This document shows, one piece after another, positions 52,097-61,915 of a stretch of DNA of 64,000 nucleotides; position 1 is the first letter of the stretch; the number at the start of each line of letters is the position of its first letter. Source of the stretch: Endozoicomonas sp. SCSIO W0465 (lineage in GTDB: Bacteria; Pseudomonadota; Gammaproteobacteria; Pseudomonadales; Endozoicomonadaceae). The stretch covers positions 3,326,001 through 3,390,000 of the forward strand of contig NZ_CP092417.1 in assembly GCF_023716865.1 (NCBI RefSeq). The letters are read 5' to 3'. The notes beneath the pieces were generated by a model. That model was not told the origin of the DNA. It worked only from the letters and a program-made list of their open reading frames with translations, and did no database searches. Made by a program: the position numbers and the translations under genes.

Positions 52097-53593
52097 TGTC
52101 TCTTGATCACAAATAGCTACCTTGTTCTATCATTTCTCACTGATAAAACAGGTCATGCTTCCACTTTCTCCTAAACCATGGTCAGAACTAACTTTTGGAT
52201 GTGCTGATTTGGGCGATACTCGACGTACAAAACGACTTGTCAAAGTTGCTGCCGAGCTTTCAGCTCATACCGGTAATTCTTTGTCATCTTCATGCGAAGG
52301 TTATACCGCACTGGTAACTGGAGCTTACCGGCTGATTGAGAATGAGGCCGTAAAGCCTGAAGCAATAGCTGAGGCAGGCTTTCAGGCAACTGCCAAAATA
52401 GCGAGACAGTCTCGCCTACTTCTGGCTCTCGAAGATACAACAACCCTGGGTTATAAACATGCTGTCAGATCCGAGCTTGGTGATCTTGGAGGTCCTGAAG
52501 GCTCTAAAACCAGAGGATTCCACGTCCACTCTGTCTTCTTGGTTGATGCGGATACAGAGCGAAGCATTGGGCTTATTGATCAAGAACGATGGGTTAGAGA
52601 GGACGTTCAGCGGGGGAAAAAGAACCAACGTCGTCAGCTACCTTACGAGGGAAAGGAAAGCTTTAAGTGGCAAAGAGCCTCTGAAAACACAGAACAAAGG
52701 ATGGGGGGTAAAATGCCTGACATCATCAGTGTTTGCGACCGGGAGGCGGATATATACGAATATATGCACTACAAACTGGATAACCGACAGCGGTTTGTTG
52801 TAAGAGCTACACAAAACAGAATCCTGGTGGATGGCGAACTCTTATTATTTGATTCCTTAGCTCAGACTGAAGTGTTGGGGAAATATACGATAGTGGTTCC
52901 TCAAAAAGGAGGTAGAAAGAAGCGAAAGGCAACGCTGCAGGTCAAAAGAAAGAAGATGACAATACAGGCGCCGCAAAGGCCAGGCGGCAGGCCGGAACCG
53001 GTAACTATGAATATTGTGTCGGCTGAAGAGATTGGCAATGACTTCGAAGACCGTTTGCACTGGGTACTATTGACAACTGAAGATATTGAAACATTCGAAG
53101 ACTGTCGCTCTATCATTCGATTTTACGAGCTCCGATGGCGAATAGAAGAGTTCCATAAGGCTTGGAAATCGGGAGCAGGAGTAGAAAGGCTTCGTCTGCA
53201 ATCTCCGGATAACATTGAACGACTTGCGGTCATATTAATGTTTGTCGCTGTCAGACTAATGCAAATCCGTGAAGCATTAATGTTACCGAATGACAGGCAG
53301 CACAAAGACAGAAAGCTTTGGAGTGAAAAAACACTCGCGAATGAGGTGGTCAGTGATGATGAATGGCAGGTTCTCTGGCTAACCTATGAAAAAAAAGCGT
53401 TGCCCGATAAGCCGCCAACAGTCACTTGGCTGCTTCAAACGATTGCTCGGCTTGGTGGTTGGGGTGATTCAAAGCATACAGGGCAGCCCGGCTGGTTAGT
53501 GGTATGGGAAGGCTGGGCGAAATTGCAGGATCGGGTAAAAACCTGGCAGATAGCCCGGCAGTTCAGCGCTGGAGAGATGTGATCAAGAGTCAG
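52097..53593 (+). mobile_element. IS4-family, IS50-like element inserted in IS21
   Basis: 1497 bp with ends CTGTCTCTTGATCACA and CTGACTCTTGATCACA (reverse complement), strongly recalling IS50 ends (CTGACTCTTATACACA). The flanking copies CTCTTGGTAC are 10 bp at 52087-52096 and 53594-53603, where Tn5 makes 9. It sits between the istA start and the right end of IS21. Confidence 0.92.
52155..53582 (+). CDS. Tn5/IS50-like transposase
   Basis: A 475-residue transposase, almost the length of Tn5 transposase (476). The N-terminal DNA-binding region includes WSELTFGCADLGDTRRTKRLVKVAAEL. The catalytic residues are Asp in LALEDTTTLGY, Asp in ISVCDREADIYEYM, and Glu in YELRWRIEEFHKAWKSG, which fits the Y-x2-R-x3-E-x6-K signature. 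I chose ATG 52155 because of the length match; a TTG at 52122 would add 11 residues. The gene is intact. No resistance genes or second IS50-like copy is present, so this is a single IS rather than a composite transposon. Confidence 0.93.
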   Translation: MLPLSPKPWSELTFGCADLGDTRRTKRLVKVAAELSAHTGNSLSSSCEGYTALVTGAYRLIENEAVKPEAIAEAGFQATAKIARQSRLLLALEDTTTLGYKHAVRSELGDLGGPEGSKTRGFHVHSVFLVDADTERSIGLIDQERWVREDVQRGKKNQRRQLPYEGKESFKWQRASENTEQRMGGKMPDIISVCDREADIYEYMHYKLDNRQRFVVRATQNRILVDGELLLFDSLAQTEVLGKYTIVVPQKGGRKKRKATLQVKRKKMTIQAPQRPGGRPEPVTMNIVSAEEIGNDFEDRLHWVLLTTEDIETFEDCRSIIRFYELRWRIEEFHKAWKSGAGVERLRLQSPDNIERLAVILMFVAVRLMQIREALMLPNDRQHKDRKLWSEKTLANEVVSDDEWQVLWLTYEKKALPDKPPTVTWLLQTIARLGGWGDSKHTGQPGWLVVWEGWAKLQDRVKTWQIARQFSAGEM

Positions 53594-53722
53594 CTCTTGG
53601 TACAGATAAGAACGGCCAAAGTTATGGAAAATCGTAACTGTTCAGCACCCCCACATAAATCTGGAATTTTCTGATTTTTATACCATCCTCTTAAGCACCA
53701 TTTTTCCACAATATTCGCCAGC

Positions 53723-55405
53723 ATGATTCCAGAACTACCCGCAACTATGTCGGCTGAGATTCTCTTGAAAGAGAATGCAGAGCTGCGGATGAGAGTTGCC
53801 TGTCTGGAAGAGCGATGTCGAGAATTGGAAGAAAAGGTTGGCAAGAACAGTCAAAACAGCAGCAAGCCGCCATCGTCTGATGGTTATCAAAAACCTTGTA
53901 AAAACAGTAATTCTCCAGATCATTCTGACGACCTTTCCGCAGATAAAGGTACCGATCCATCGGATGAAAAACCCAATCCTAAAAGTCTGAGACAGTCTTC
54001 TGGTAATAAAGCCGGTGGAAAGAAAGGGCATCAGGGCACTTGTCTTAAACAGGTCGATATCCCTGACTATATTGAGTACCTTCCGGTTAAAGAATGCAAT
54101 AAATGTCAGGCGTCTCTTCTTGATAGTGAGCCGGTCAAATATATTGAACGACAGGTGTTTGAACCAGGGAGACCGGGTGAATTTGAAGTAACGGCCCATA
54201 GAGCTGAAGTAAAAATCTGCACTTGTGGTTGTCGGAATCAGGCTGAATTCCCGGAAGGTGTTACCGCTGCCGCACAATATGGCTCAGCCACACAGGCTAT
54301 GGCCGTCTATCTTAACCAATACCATTTCCTGCCTTTTAAGCGCGTGTCAGAGTATTTTAATACTCTCTATAAAATGAGTGTAAGTGCAGGCACTGTCGCC
54401 AATTTTGTGGCCAGAACCTATGAAAATCTGGCTTCTACTGAAGAGGTTATTCGTGACGCCTTGCGGGAATCGTCTGTTGCCGGAGCCGATGAAACGGGTA
54501 TGCGGGCCGAGGGCTCTTTGCACTGGCTACACGTTATGCGGGATGAACAATGGACGCTCTACTACTTGTCTGAAAAGCGAGGTCGTGAGGCCATGGACAC
54601 GATGGGCATACTGCTAACATTTGCAGGCGTTCTGGTTCATGATCATTGGAAATCCTATTTTGCATATGCGGCAACTCACGTACTTTGCAATGCCCATCAC
54701 CTGAGGGAGCTTTTGGGTGTTGTTGATAGGGACAGCAATCAACTGGCGTTGCGATTGATGAAGCTACTGAGGCTTTCCTGGCATTACTGCAAGGGCTTTA
54801 AGACCATAGGTATGCTACAGATGCCAAGTGTTGTCTGTGAACGAATCGAGAAGATTTATGACCGGTTGCTTCAGCGGGCTCTAATGAAAGAAGTCGTCTA
54901 TATGGAGAAGCAACGAGAGGAGCTTAAGCGCAAGAAAGTCAAGAATACTAAAGCTTACAATCTCTTCAAACGACTCACTGAGTTCAAGGCTGAGACACTG
55001 CGCTTCATGTCAGATTTTACCATTCCCTTCGATAACAATGGCAGTGAGCGGGATGTTCGAATGGCCAAGTTAAAGCAGAAGGCTCTTGTAGGATTTCAGA
55101 CTGCTACTGGGTTGAACATTGCTGAAGCCCTTTATCTACAAAGGTTGTCAGCATATTGTCCGGTAATGTTGCTCAATCCTTGTTTTTCGTGACCTACAGT
55201 CAGTTTTCACTGTAGAGCAGTTCGTAATCAAAATAGAGCCAAGCAGAAAATCTCAGGCTGCTTCAGGAGTGCAGACGGTGGTTCTATGTTTGCACGGATT
55301 CGCAGCTATTTGTCGTCTGCCAGAAAACAGGGAATGGACATATATCAATCACTTCATAGAGCTGTTCGGAATTACTGTAATATGCCTTTGCTCAGTGCTG
55401 AATAG
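53723..55405 (+). pseudogene. IS66 transposase, copy 3, interrupted by a MITE
   Basis: Same as the intact 504-residue protein up to MAKLKQK (near residue 453), where the MITE adds a foreign tail (ALVGFQTATGLNIAEA to PCFS) and a stop at 55192. After the MITE the native end resumes (ISGCFRSADGGSMFAR to LLSAE). The catalytic NNGSERDVRM motif lies before the insertion, so a 489-residue protein with an altered C-terminus could still be made. Activity is uncertain. Confidence 0.93.
55081..55240. mobile_element. MITE copy 2 (160 bp, GGCTCT ends)
   Basis: The left end is GGCTCTTGTAGGATTTCAG and the right end (reverse complement) GGCTCTATTTTGATTACG, both leading to ACTGCT. The 8-bp target copies AAGCAGAA lie at 55073-55080 and 55241-55248. 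It shares ends, size and an internal block (starting ATTG, containing CTACAAAGG in this copy) with the MITE at 45663-45821. Confidence 0.87.
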
Positions 55406-55511
55406 TTACGGAAAATCAATGCATAAGAAGATATTTGTTAGCTGTATTAGACCGGTTTATGGTCTGTTGAACAGCGTTTCTGGAAGCTTGAACGGTGATT
55501 CTGGAAATCAT

Positions 55512-55604
55512 CAAAAAGTGTTCAAAAGAAACCAGAATAGGTGTTCAAGTGTTACCAGAATGGGTGTTCAAGTGTTACCAGAATGAGTGTTCAAGAGTTA
55601 CCAG
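55512..55604. repeat. IS21 terminal repeat array
   Basis: Four adjacent units of about 23 bp, each containing GTGTTCAA and ending in ACCAG: 55512-55535 (divergent), 55536-55558, 55559-55581 and 55582-55604. Two related units face inward at the other IS21 end (about 49675-49730). Multiple terminal repeats are IstA binding sites in IS21 elements. Confidence 0.85.
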
Positions 55605-55814
55605 AATATGCACTGGTGGCAGCAGGTCGAAGATGTTCGATGGGAACATCAGGTGCTGGTCAAAATCAGCAGGGTTATCTTTGAATTTGATTGATGACAT
55701 CCGTTTCGGCAACAACAAAGTGGGCAGAAGATGCCTGATTATACTTAATCAGGCTATTCTCGGACAGCCTCCTAGTGCATAGTGCAGCCAAGCGTTGTTA
55801 TACATACACAAGCA

Positions 55815-55847
55815 CCTCGTTCCCACGCTCCCCCGTGGGAATGCATA
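55815..55847. repeat. Half of the dispersed palindromic repeat
   Basis: CCTCGTTCCCACGC then CCGTGGGAATGCATA matches the reverse complement of the 68-bp repeat at 35278-35345 up to GGGAATGCATA. The second half is replaced by the start of the group II intron at 55848. Confidence 0.85.
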
Positions 55848-57160
55848 GTGCGCTGGGATAAGCGGCGTATATCTTGCGGGTGAAAGTCCCGTTGCGGAAG
55901 GAGAACCAGCTCCACCGTATAGCGAGTCTTGCGTTGCTGGAGGTAACAACAGTGATGAAGCGTAGACAGTGAAATATCCGAGCCGAAACCAAATGGTGAA
56001 CGTGACAGCTCCGAAATACCACCTGTTGTGGGTGCCGATGCTCTTATGCAGGCAGCAGGCCCAAGAGTGCTGTGTAAGGTCAATCTGGGAATCCGAGCAG
56101 CACTACCCTCCGGAGTCGCAGGCGTCGGCGAGTTTATAGAGATATACGACTGAACCCAGGAGATCCATAGGGCTCTCAAAGGATTGAGTATGTTAAGTAC
56201 AAGTGCAAAACACGAGGCTTTACAGATGGCTCTATGGAAGTCGGAGTCAGTCATAGTAGTGATGAAGCGGGTAACGACCGTGAGCGAAGGGCTGGCAGAT
56301 AGATCGAGCGTGAGAGAGAAACAATGACCGTACTCAGCAACGACGGACAATCATGGTTAACGAAACTTGAGCGCATAGGTGAGAAATCGGCATACGACAG
56401 ACAAATGGTGTTCAATAACCTTGGTCACCTGCTAAATGTTGACATGCTGAAGGAGCAATTCCATCGGTTGAACGGGAATAAAGCCGTAGGTATTGACCGT
56501 GAGACAAAGGAGACTTACGGCGTAAAACTGGATGAAAATCTGAAACACCTTCTCCAGCGCATTCGCCGTGGGACTTACAGGCCAAAACCCGCGAGGGTCA
56601 CTGAAATCCCGAAAGAGGATGGGAGCAAACGGCCACTGGTCATATCCTGCTTTGAAGACAAACTGGTGCAACTTGCAGCCAGTCAAATCCTTGGCAAGAT
56701 ATACGAACCGCTGTTTCTACCGTGCTCATACGGATTCAGGCCCGGCTTGAGTTGTCACGATGCTTTGAGGACTTTGCTGCAGTCCAGTTCCCGAATTCGG
56801 GATGGTGCTGTGGTAGAAATTGATATCTGCAAGTACTTCAACAGAATTCCTCACAGGGAGCTGATGAAGATTTTGCGAATGAAGATATCAGACCAGCGTT
56901 TTCTCAGGCTGATAGAAGTCCTGATTACAGCACCTGTGATGGAACACAAGCAAGTATCCGACAATCGGGAAGGATGTCCGCAAGGGGCTATCCTGTCGCC
57001 AGTGCTGGCCAATATCTATCTGCACTACGTGATAGATGAATGGTTTGCCGAGGTAAGCCGTTCTCACATCAAAGGGCGGGCGGAAATGGTGAGGTACGCT
57101 GACGATATGGTATTCCTTTTTGGGGATGCCAGTGAAGCAGAGCGCTTTTATAAACTCATG
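55848..57160 (+). mobile_element. Group II intron, 3' truncated
   Basis: Starts GTGCGCTGGG, a group II 5' splice-site sequence, followed by about 475 bases of structured non-coding DNA (GGGTGAAAGTCCCGTTGCGG, ACCGTATAGCGAGTCTTGCG) typical of bacterial intron domains I-III, then a reverse transcriptase gene. Domains V and VI are missing because a transposon fragment follows from about 57160. It cannot splice or move on its own. Confidence 0.83.
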
Positions 57161-57172
57161 TTACGCACTTGA
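56324..57172 (+). pseudogene. ltrA: Group II intron reverse transcriptase/maturase, truncated
   Basis: The first 278 or so residues of an LtrA-type protein: VDMLKEQFHRLNGNKAVGIDRETKETYG (RT0-1), RPLVISCFEDKLVQLAASQIL (RT2), SYGFRPGLSCHDAL, VVEIDICKYFNRIPH (RT3 with the first Asp), GCPQGAILSPVLANIYLHYV (RT4) and VRYADDMVFLFG (RT5, YADD). The frame then runs out of the family at FYKLMLRT and stops at 57172. Thumb, maturase (domain X) and endonuclease parts are gone. Not functional as a maturase. Confidence 0.92.
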
Positions 57173-57195
57173 CAAAATCTGCCATGCCGTAACGC

Positions 57196-57628
57196 ATGAA
57201 AAAAGAACTGTTTGAACTCTATAGTGATTATCTTCTGTCTTCCTTTGGCAAAACGACAGCAACTCAATTGTCATCACTTGTGGACGGGGCGTACAGTCAT
57301 GATCAAATAACCCGCCTGCTATCTCGCAACCATTTTGATAGCAAAACGCTCTGGCAATATGTAAAACCTGTCGTAAGACAAGTAGAAAAGAACGACGGTG
57401 TACTTATTGTTGATGACACCACTCAGGAGAAACAATATAGCGACGAAAATGACCTCATAGCCTGGCACTTTGATCACGTATTTGGTTGATCGGTTAAAGG
57501 AATTAACCTACTCAACCTCGTTTACCATGTTGGTGCAGCAATTCCCGATGAATTCTGAAGCACTACAGCCAGAAGGGATGCAGACAAGGTAAAAAAATCA
57601 TATCCGCACAATTCTTCGACTAAAATTG
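57196..57628 (+). pseudogene. DDE transposase, N-terminal fragment
   Basis: 97 residues (57196-57489) of a transposase: KKELFELYSDYLLSSFGKTTATQLSSL, a helical start, then DGVLIVDDTTQEKQYSDENDLIAWHFDH, with the first catalytic aspartate. A TGA at 57487 follows HVFG; the same frame goes on SVKGINLLNLVYHVGAAIP, so the stop is a nonsense change, and further stops follow. The rest was removed or replaced at 57629 by IS1380. The family is probably IS701/IS4-like. It cut the group II intron. Confidence 0.75.
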
Positions 57629-58610
57629 CCTAACCCGAATATTTCATAAATAAGAGCAGGTTCCGCCCAATCACCTGATATGATTGGGTCGACCAAAAAA
57701 AGCTTCGGAAGAAGCAATCCGGAACCTGCTATGACGAAACATACACAAGAAACCCTTCGTTTTCACCCTGTTAATGGTAAAACTGTCAGAGCTGACTTTA
57801 ACGGAGGAGAGTTGTCCTCCGATTTTGGCGCGCTGTTACTGCATGAAATGGCCATCCGCAGTGAGCTAATTCCCCGGCTCGTCAAGGCAATCCAGGACAA
57901 ACGACATCAATCCTATATTGACCATTCCATGCAGGATCTTCTGACGCAACGAGTGCTTCAAATGGCCTGCGGATATCAGGATGCCAATGACAGCAACCAT
58001 TTGCGCAAGGACCCGATGTTCAAGCTGGCTGTCGGTCGCAGTCCTCTGAATGCCGAGACCCATCTGGCATCAGCCCCCACATGTTCACGACTCGGGAAGG
58101 GCTTGTCCCGCAGGGATATATACGACCTGGCCTACGCCTTTGCAGAGCATTTTCTCAGCAGCTATAAAAAACCGCCCAAGCTGGCAGTCATTGATCTGGA
58201 CCACACAGCCAGCCTGACCCACGGCGCTCAACAGTACAGCTTGTTCAACACCAAATACGGCAATACCTGCTATTTGCCACTGATGATTTTTGAAGGCTTG
58301 AGCGGGAAGTTGATTACAGCCATTCTGCGGCCAGGGAAAACACCCTCAGGACGGGAAAATGCCGCCATTGTTAAACGTCTTTTGACGCTGATCCGGCAGT
58401 CATGGCCGAAAACACAGCTCATCATCCGGGGAGACAGTCACTTTTCCCAGCCGGAGCTGATGCGCGTTGTTGAGCAGGATAAAGCTGCTGATTACGTGCT
58501 GGGTAAAGGCGCTGGGCATCCAACGGCCTTACGGCCAATGTCGGATGAAAGCATGGCGGAAGCTCGCCTCTGCCTGCAAGCACGAACAGCTTACGCTCGA
58601 TTGAATAAGT

Positions 58611-60218
58611 GTAACTGTTCAGCACCCCCACATAAATCTGGAATTTTCTGATTTTTATACCATCCTCTTAAGCACCATTTTTCCACAATATTCGCCAGCA
58701 TGATTCCAGAACTACCCGCAACTATGTCGGCTGAGATTCTCTTGAAAGAGAATGCAGAGCTGCGGATGAGAGTTGCCTGTCTGGAAGAGCGATGTCGAGA
58801 ATTGGAAGAAAAGGTTGGCAAGAACAGTCAAAACAGCAGCAAGCCGCCATCGTCTGATGGTTATCAAAAACCTTGTAAAAACAGTAATTCTCCAGATCAT
58901 TCTGACGACCTTTCCGCAGATAAAGGTACCGATCCATCGGATGAAAAACCCAATCCTAAAAGTCTGAGACAGTCTTCTGGTAATAAAGCCGGTGGAAAGA
59001 AAGGGCATCAGGGCACTTGTCTTAAACAGGTCGATATCCCTGACTATATTGAGTACCTTCCGGTTAAAGAATGCAATAAATGTCAGGCGTCTCTTCTTGA
59101 TAGTGAGCCGGTCAAATATATTGAACGACAGGTGTTTGAACCAGGGAGACCGGGTGAATTTGAAGTAACGGCCCATAGAGCTGAAGTAAAAATCTGCACT
59201 TGTGGTTGTCGGAATCAGGCTGAATTCCCGGAAGGTGTTACCGCTGCCGCACAATATGGCTCAGCCACACAGGCTATGGCCGTCTATCTTAACCAATACC
59301 ATTTCCTGCCTTTTAAGCGCGTGTCAGAGTATTTTAATACTCTCTATAAAATGAGTGTAAGTGCAGGCACTGTCGCCAATTTTGTGGCCAGAACCTATGA
59401 AAATCTGGCTTCTACTGAAGAGGTTATTCGTGACGCCTTGCGGGAATCGTCTGTTGCCGGAGCCGATGAAACGGGTATGCGGGCCGAGGGCTCTTTGCAC
59501 TGGCTACACGTTATGCGGGATGAACAATGGACGCTCTACTACTTGTCTGAAAAGCGAGGTCGTGAGGCCATGGACACGATGGGCATACTGCTAACATTTG
59601 CAGGCGTTCTGGTTCATGATCATTGGAAATCCTATTTTGCATATGCGGCAACTCACGTACTTTGCAATGCCCATCACCTGAGGGAGCTTTTGGGTGTTGT
59701 TGATAGGGACAGCAATCAACTGGCGTTGCGATTGATGAAGCTACTGAGGCTTTCCTGGCATTACTGCAAGGGCTTTAAGACCATAGGTATGCTACAGATG
59801 CCAAGTGTTGTCTGTGAACGAATCGAGAAGATTTATGACCGGTTGCTTCAGCGGGCTCTAATGAAAGAAGTCGTCTATATGGAGAAGCAACGAGAGGAGC
59901 TTAAGCGCAAGAAAGTCAAGAATACTAAAGCTTACAATCTCTTCAAACGACTCACTGAGTTCAAGGCTGAGACACTGCGCTTCATGTCAGATTTTACCAT
60001 TCCCTTCGATAACAATGGCAGTGAGCGGGATGTTCGAATGGCCAAGTTAAAGCAGAAAATCTCAGGCTGCTTCAGGAGTGCAGACGGTGGTTCTATGTTT
60101 GCACGGATTCGCAGCTATTTGTCGTCTGCCAGAAAACAGGGAATGGACATATATCAATCACTTCATAGAGCTGTTCGGAATTACTGTAATATGCCTTTGC
60201 TCAGTGCTGAATAGTTAC
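58611..60218 (+). mobile_element. IS66-family element, copy 4 (intact)
   Basis: Exactly 1608 bp with perfect 8-bp target copies GAATAAGT at 58603-58610 and 60219-60226. Ends and gene are complete, and the target duplication marks it as an insertion in place. Confidence 0.96.
58700..60214 (+). CDS. IS66 transposase, copy 4, intact
   Basis: A 504-residue single-gene IS66 transposase, the same protein as copy 2 (36112-37626). The domain order is coiled coil, KNSQNSSKPPSSD, zinc module, DDE core with GADETGMRAEG, and NNGSERDVRM near residue 443. The absence of differences between copies shows recent spread. The stop lies 4 bases before the element end. It interrupts an otherwise intact IS1380 transposase. 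Confidence 0.95.
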   Translation: MIPELPATMSAEILLKENAELRMRVACLEERCRELEEKVGKNSQNSSKPPSSDGYQKPCKNSNSPDHSDDLSADKGTDPSDEKPNPKSLRQSSGNKAGGKKGHQGTCLKQVDIPDYIEYLPVKECNKCQASLLDSEPVKYIERQVFEPGRPGEFEVTAHRAEVKICTCGCRNQAEFPEGVTAAAQYGSATQAMAVYLNQYHFLPFKRVSEYFNTLYKMSVSAGTVANFVARTYENLASTEEVIRDALRESSVAGADETGMRAEGSLHWLHVMRDEQWTLYYLSEKRGREAMDTMGILLTFAGVLVHDHWKSYFAYAATHVLCNAHHLRELLGVVDRDSNQLALRLMKLLRLSWHYCKGFKTIGMLQMPSVVCERIEKIYDRLLQRALMKEVVYMEKQREELKRKKVKNTKAYNLFKRLTEFKAETLRFMSDFTIPFDNNGSERDVRMAKLKQKISGCFRSADGGSMFARIRSYLSSARKQGMDIYQSLHRAVRNYCNMPLLSAE

Positions 60219-61088
60219 GAATAAGTTACCGATACCTTACCGAGTGCGTCTGTATGGCGAGGCACAGTATCAGGCGAAGAGCTGGAAAGGGCTGGATACA
60301 CGTGTCATATATAAGGCTGAAGTGAACCAGATGGGTGATAACCCTCGCTTTGTTGTAACCTCCATCAAGAATGCCTCGGCCCGGTGCATTTATGAGCAGT
60401 TCTATTGTCCCAGAGGACAGGATGAAAACTACATCAAACACCTGAAAAATGATCTGTCCTGTGATCGGACATCGGATATGAGCTTTCGGGCGAATGCATT
60501 GCGTATGTACTACGCCTGTGCCGCGTACGTTCTGCATTACGAAATGAGAACCACTGTATTGAAGGATACAGAGATGCAGAGGGCTCAGCCTTCAACAGTG
60601 ATCGCCAAGCTGTTCAAAATTGCCGTTAAGGTGGTGGAGTATAAAGACCGTGTGAAGCTGCATCTGCCCAGCAGTAACCCAATGAAAGTGTTGCTACAAC
60701 GAGTGACGGAAGCTTTTGCTGCCATTCCAGTTCTCAGACCGGGATAACAGACACAGCTTTTCGGTTGGGGAGGCGTTTTATTGGATCAGCTGAAGGAGGT
60801 TGAGGGTTCGGTGCGCCTGGTGTCAGGTAAATCGTTATGTTTTTTGACATAAAGCCATGGCGGGACGCAATATCAATGCAGAAAAATACGCTGCTACGAT
60901 TTGGCAGGCCATGTTTGCTCAAAAAAACATCAGCCGTTCGAGTTGTAGCAGCGTTTATGAAACATTCGGGCTAACTTGATTTCGACCAATATAAACCTGT
61001 CGACAATATGGGCTTTCATTCTGGCACTATTTAACAGATAGGCTTACAGGTAGCGGAACATTCCCGAGATTGGCTCAGAAAATCGAGA

Positions 61089-61912
61089 GTGCTGCGCAAT
61101 GGTTGTCGTGTGGATCAAGTACGGTTTTTGAGTGCATACACTCATTGGAGTACTCGCTCCATGGCTTCTGTCAGTGGCGTAAGTGAAGCCAGCGTTCGGC
61201 GAGTCTGGAAGGCGCATGGCCTCAAGCCCCACCTTGAAAAGACATTCAAAGTCTCTCGTGACCCAAACTCTGTGGAAAAGTTGGAGGATATTGTTGGGCT
61301 GTACCTGAGCCCTCCCGAACATGCCTTGGTTTTATGCTGTGATGAAAAAAGTCAGGTTCAAACATTGGATCGAACCCAGCCTGGCTTGCCTTTAAAAAAA
61401 GGGCGAGCAGCCACAATGACACACGATTATAAACGTCATGGAACAACTACCTTATTTGCAGCACTCAATGTTCTTAATGGGCAGGTTATTGGTCAGTGCC
61501 AACAACGTCATACACATGAAGAGTGGTTAAAGTTCCTGAAACAAATAAAACAGGGAAACACCGAAGGAGAAAAGTCTGCACCTTATCTGTGACAATTACG
61601 CCACTCATAAGCATCCGAAAGTTAAAGAATGGTTGAAAAAAAATCCGCGTTTTCATGTTCATTTCACACCCACTTCAGCGTCGTGGCTGAATATGGTTGA
61701 GCGCTTTTTTTCGAGATCTGACAGTCCAGCGTTTACGACGGGGTGTTTTTACCAGCGTTCCCGAACTGGTGAAGTCAATTGAAGAATATATTGAGAAACA
61801 CAATCGCCAACCAAAGCCTTATATCTGGACAGCTAAGGCAAATGACATACTGGAAAAGGTAGTTCGTGCAAATCGCCGCTTAAGCTCTAAACAGAATGAC
61901 GCACTACACTAG
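61089..61912 (+). pseudogene. IS630-family transposase, decayed
   Basis: The first frame (61089-61592) holds a truncated helix-turn-helix (TRSMASVSGVSEASVRRVWKAHGL) and the DDE start LVLCCDEKSQVQTLDRTQP. A one-base change near 61556 shifts the frame to KSLHLICDNYATHKHPKVKEWL (second Asp) and FTPTSASWLNMVERFF (Glu region). A run of seven T at 61706-61712 needs one fewer to continue as RDLTVQRLRRGVF to 61912. At least two frameshifts and loss of the N-terminal start show a dead copy. No ends or TA duplication could be defined. Confidence 0.87.
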
Positions 61913-61915
61913 TGT

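Larger units (their letters stand above)
53634..55409 (+). mobile_element. IS66-family element, copy 3, carrying a MITE
   Basis: The same ends as copies 1, 2 and 4. The 8-bp target copies GGAAAATC are at 53626-53633 and 55410-55417. Removing the 160-bp MITE and one 8-bp copy leaves exactly 1608 bp. It lies inside IS21. Confidence 0.95.
49671..55612 (-). mobile_element. IS21-family element inserted in IS1182
   Basis: The termini are TGCGTATTCTGGTTAAC at 49671 and, on the minus strand, TGCATATTCTGGTAAC ending at 55612. The 5-bp target copies CTGGT lie at 49666-49670 and 55613-55617. Subtracting the nested IS50-like and IS66 elements leaves about 2.65 kb, normal for IS21. Contents are istB, a frameshifted istA and multiple terminal repeats. 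Confidence 0.92.
48236..55700 (-). pseudogene. IS1182-family transposase, split by IS21
   Basis: The first 29 codons lie at 55613-55700 (ATG 55700, MSSIKFKDNPADFDQHLMF to DLLPP) and the rest at 48236-49665. Joined across one ACCAG copy the frame is 1518 bases, exactly 506 codons, with LLPPDHDCFVFEDIFKHI across the junction. The protein has the IS1182 N-terminal domain (YHHLGQNAYHPRLIISILIYAYSHGVFSSREIE), then HIALDGSKFKADSS (Asp), and a C-terminal cysteine set (CRDCPLRKRCSG) before RRKVIAEPPFGQIKN (Glu). The 3' part also reads as a 458-codon frame from 49612 but lacks the N-terminus. Confidence 0.93.
48111..55771 (-). mobile_element. IS1182-family element holding the nested stack
   Basis: The ends are GAGGCTGTCCGAGAA at 48111 and its complement ending at 55771, flanked on both sides by the palindromic 4-bp CTAG (48107-48110 and 55772-55775), as expected for IS1182. 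Without the IS21 insertion (5942 bp plus 5 bp) the element is 1714 bp, the usual size. Confidence 0.92.
57731..60747 (+). pseudogene. IS1380-family transposase, split by IS66
   Basis: The parts are 57731-58610 and 60227-60747. Joined over one GAATAAGT copy they give 1401 bases, exactly 467 codons, reading AYARLNKLPIPYRVRLYG over the junction. Family features are FNGGELSSDFGALLL near the start, LAVIDLDHTASLTHG (Asp), QLIIRGDSHFSQPELM (Asp) and YCPRGQDENYIKHLKNDL (Glu), the IS1380 DDE set. ATG 57731 follows the left end by about 100 bases. The gene is disrupted only by the IS66. Confidence 0.92.
57629..60974 (+). mobile_element. IS1380-family element carrying IS66 copy 4
   Basis: Inverted repeats CTAACCCGAATATTTCATAAA (left, from 57629-57630) and its partner TTAGCCCGAATGTTTCATAAA (right, to about 60974) with two changes. 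Without the IS66 and 8-bp copy it is about 1730 bp, usual for IS1380. I could not define a target duplication. Confidence 0.82.

Noticed and set aside
52097..53593. Tn5-like composite transposon
   Set aside because: Only one IS50-like element is present and no cargo or second copy exists nearby; its own 10-bp duplication shows it moved alone.
55512..55604. Short CRISPR-like array
   Set aside because: Units of about 23 bp are directly adjacent without spacers and match IS21 terminal repeats; no cas genes are present.
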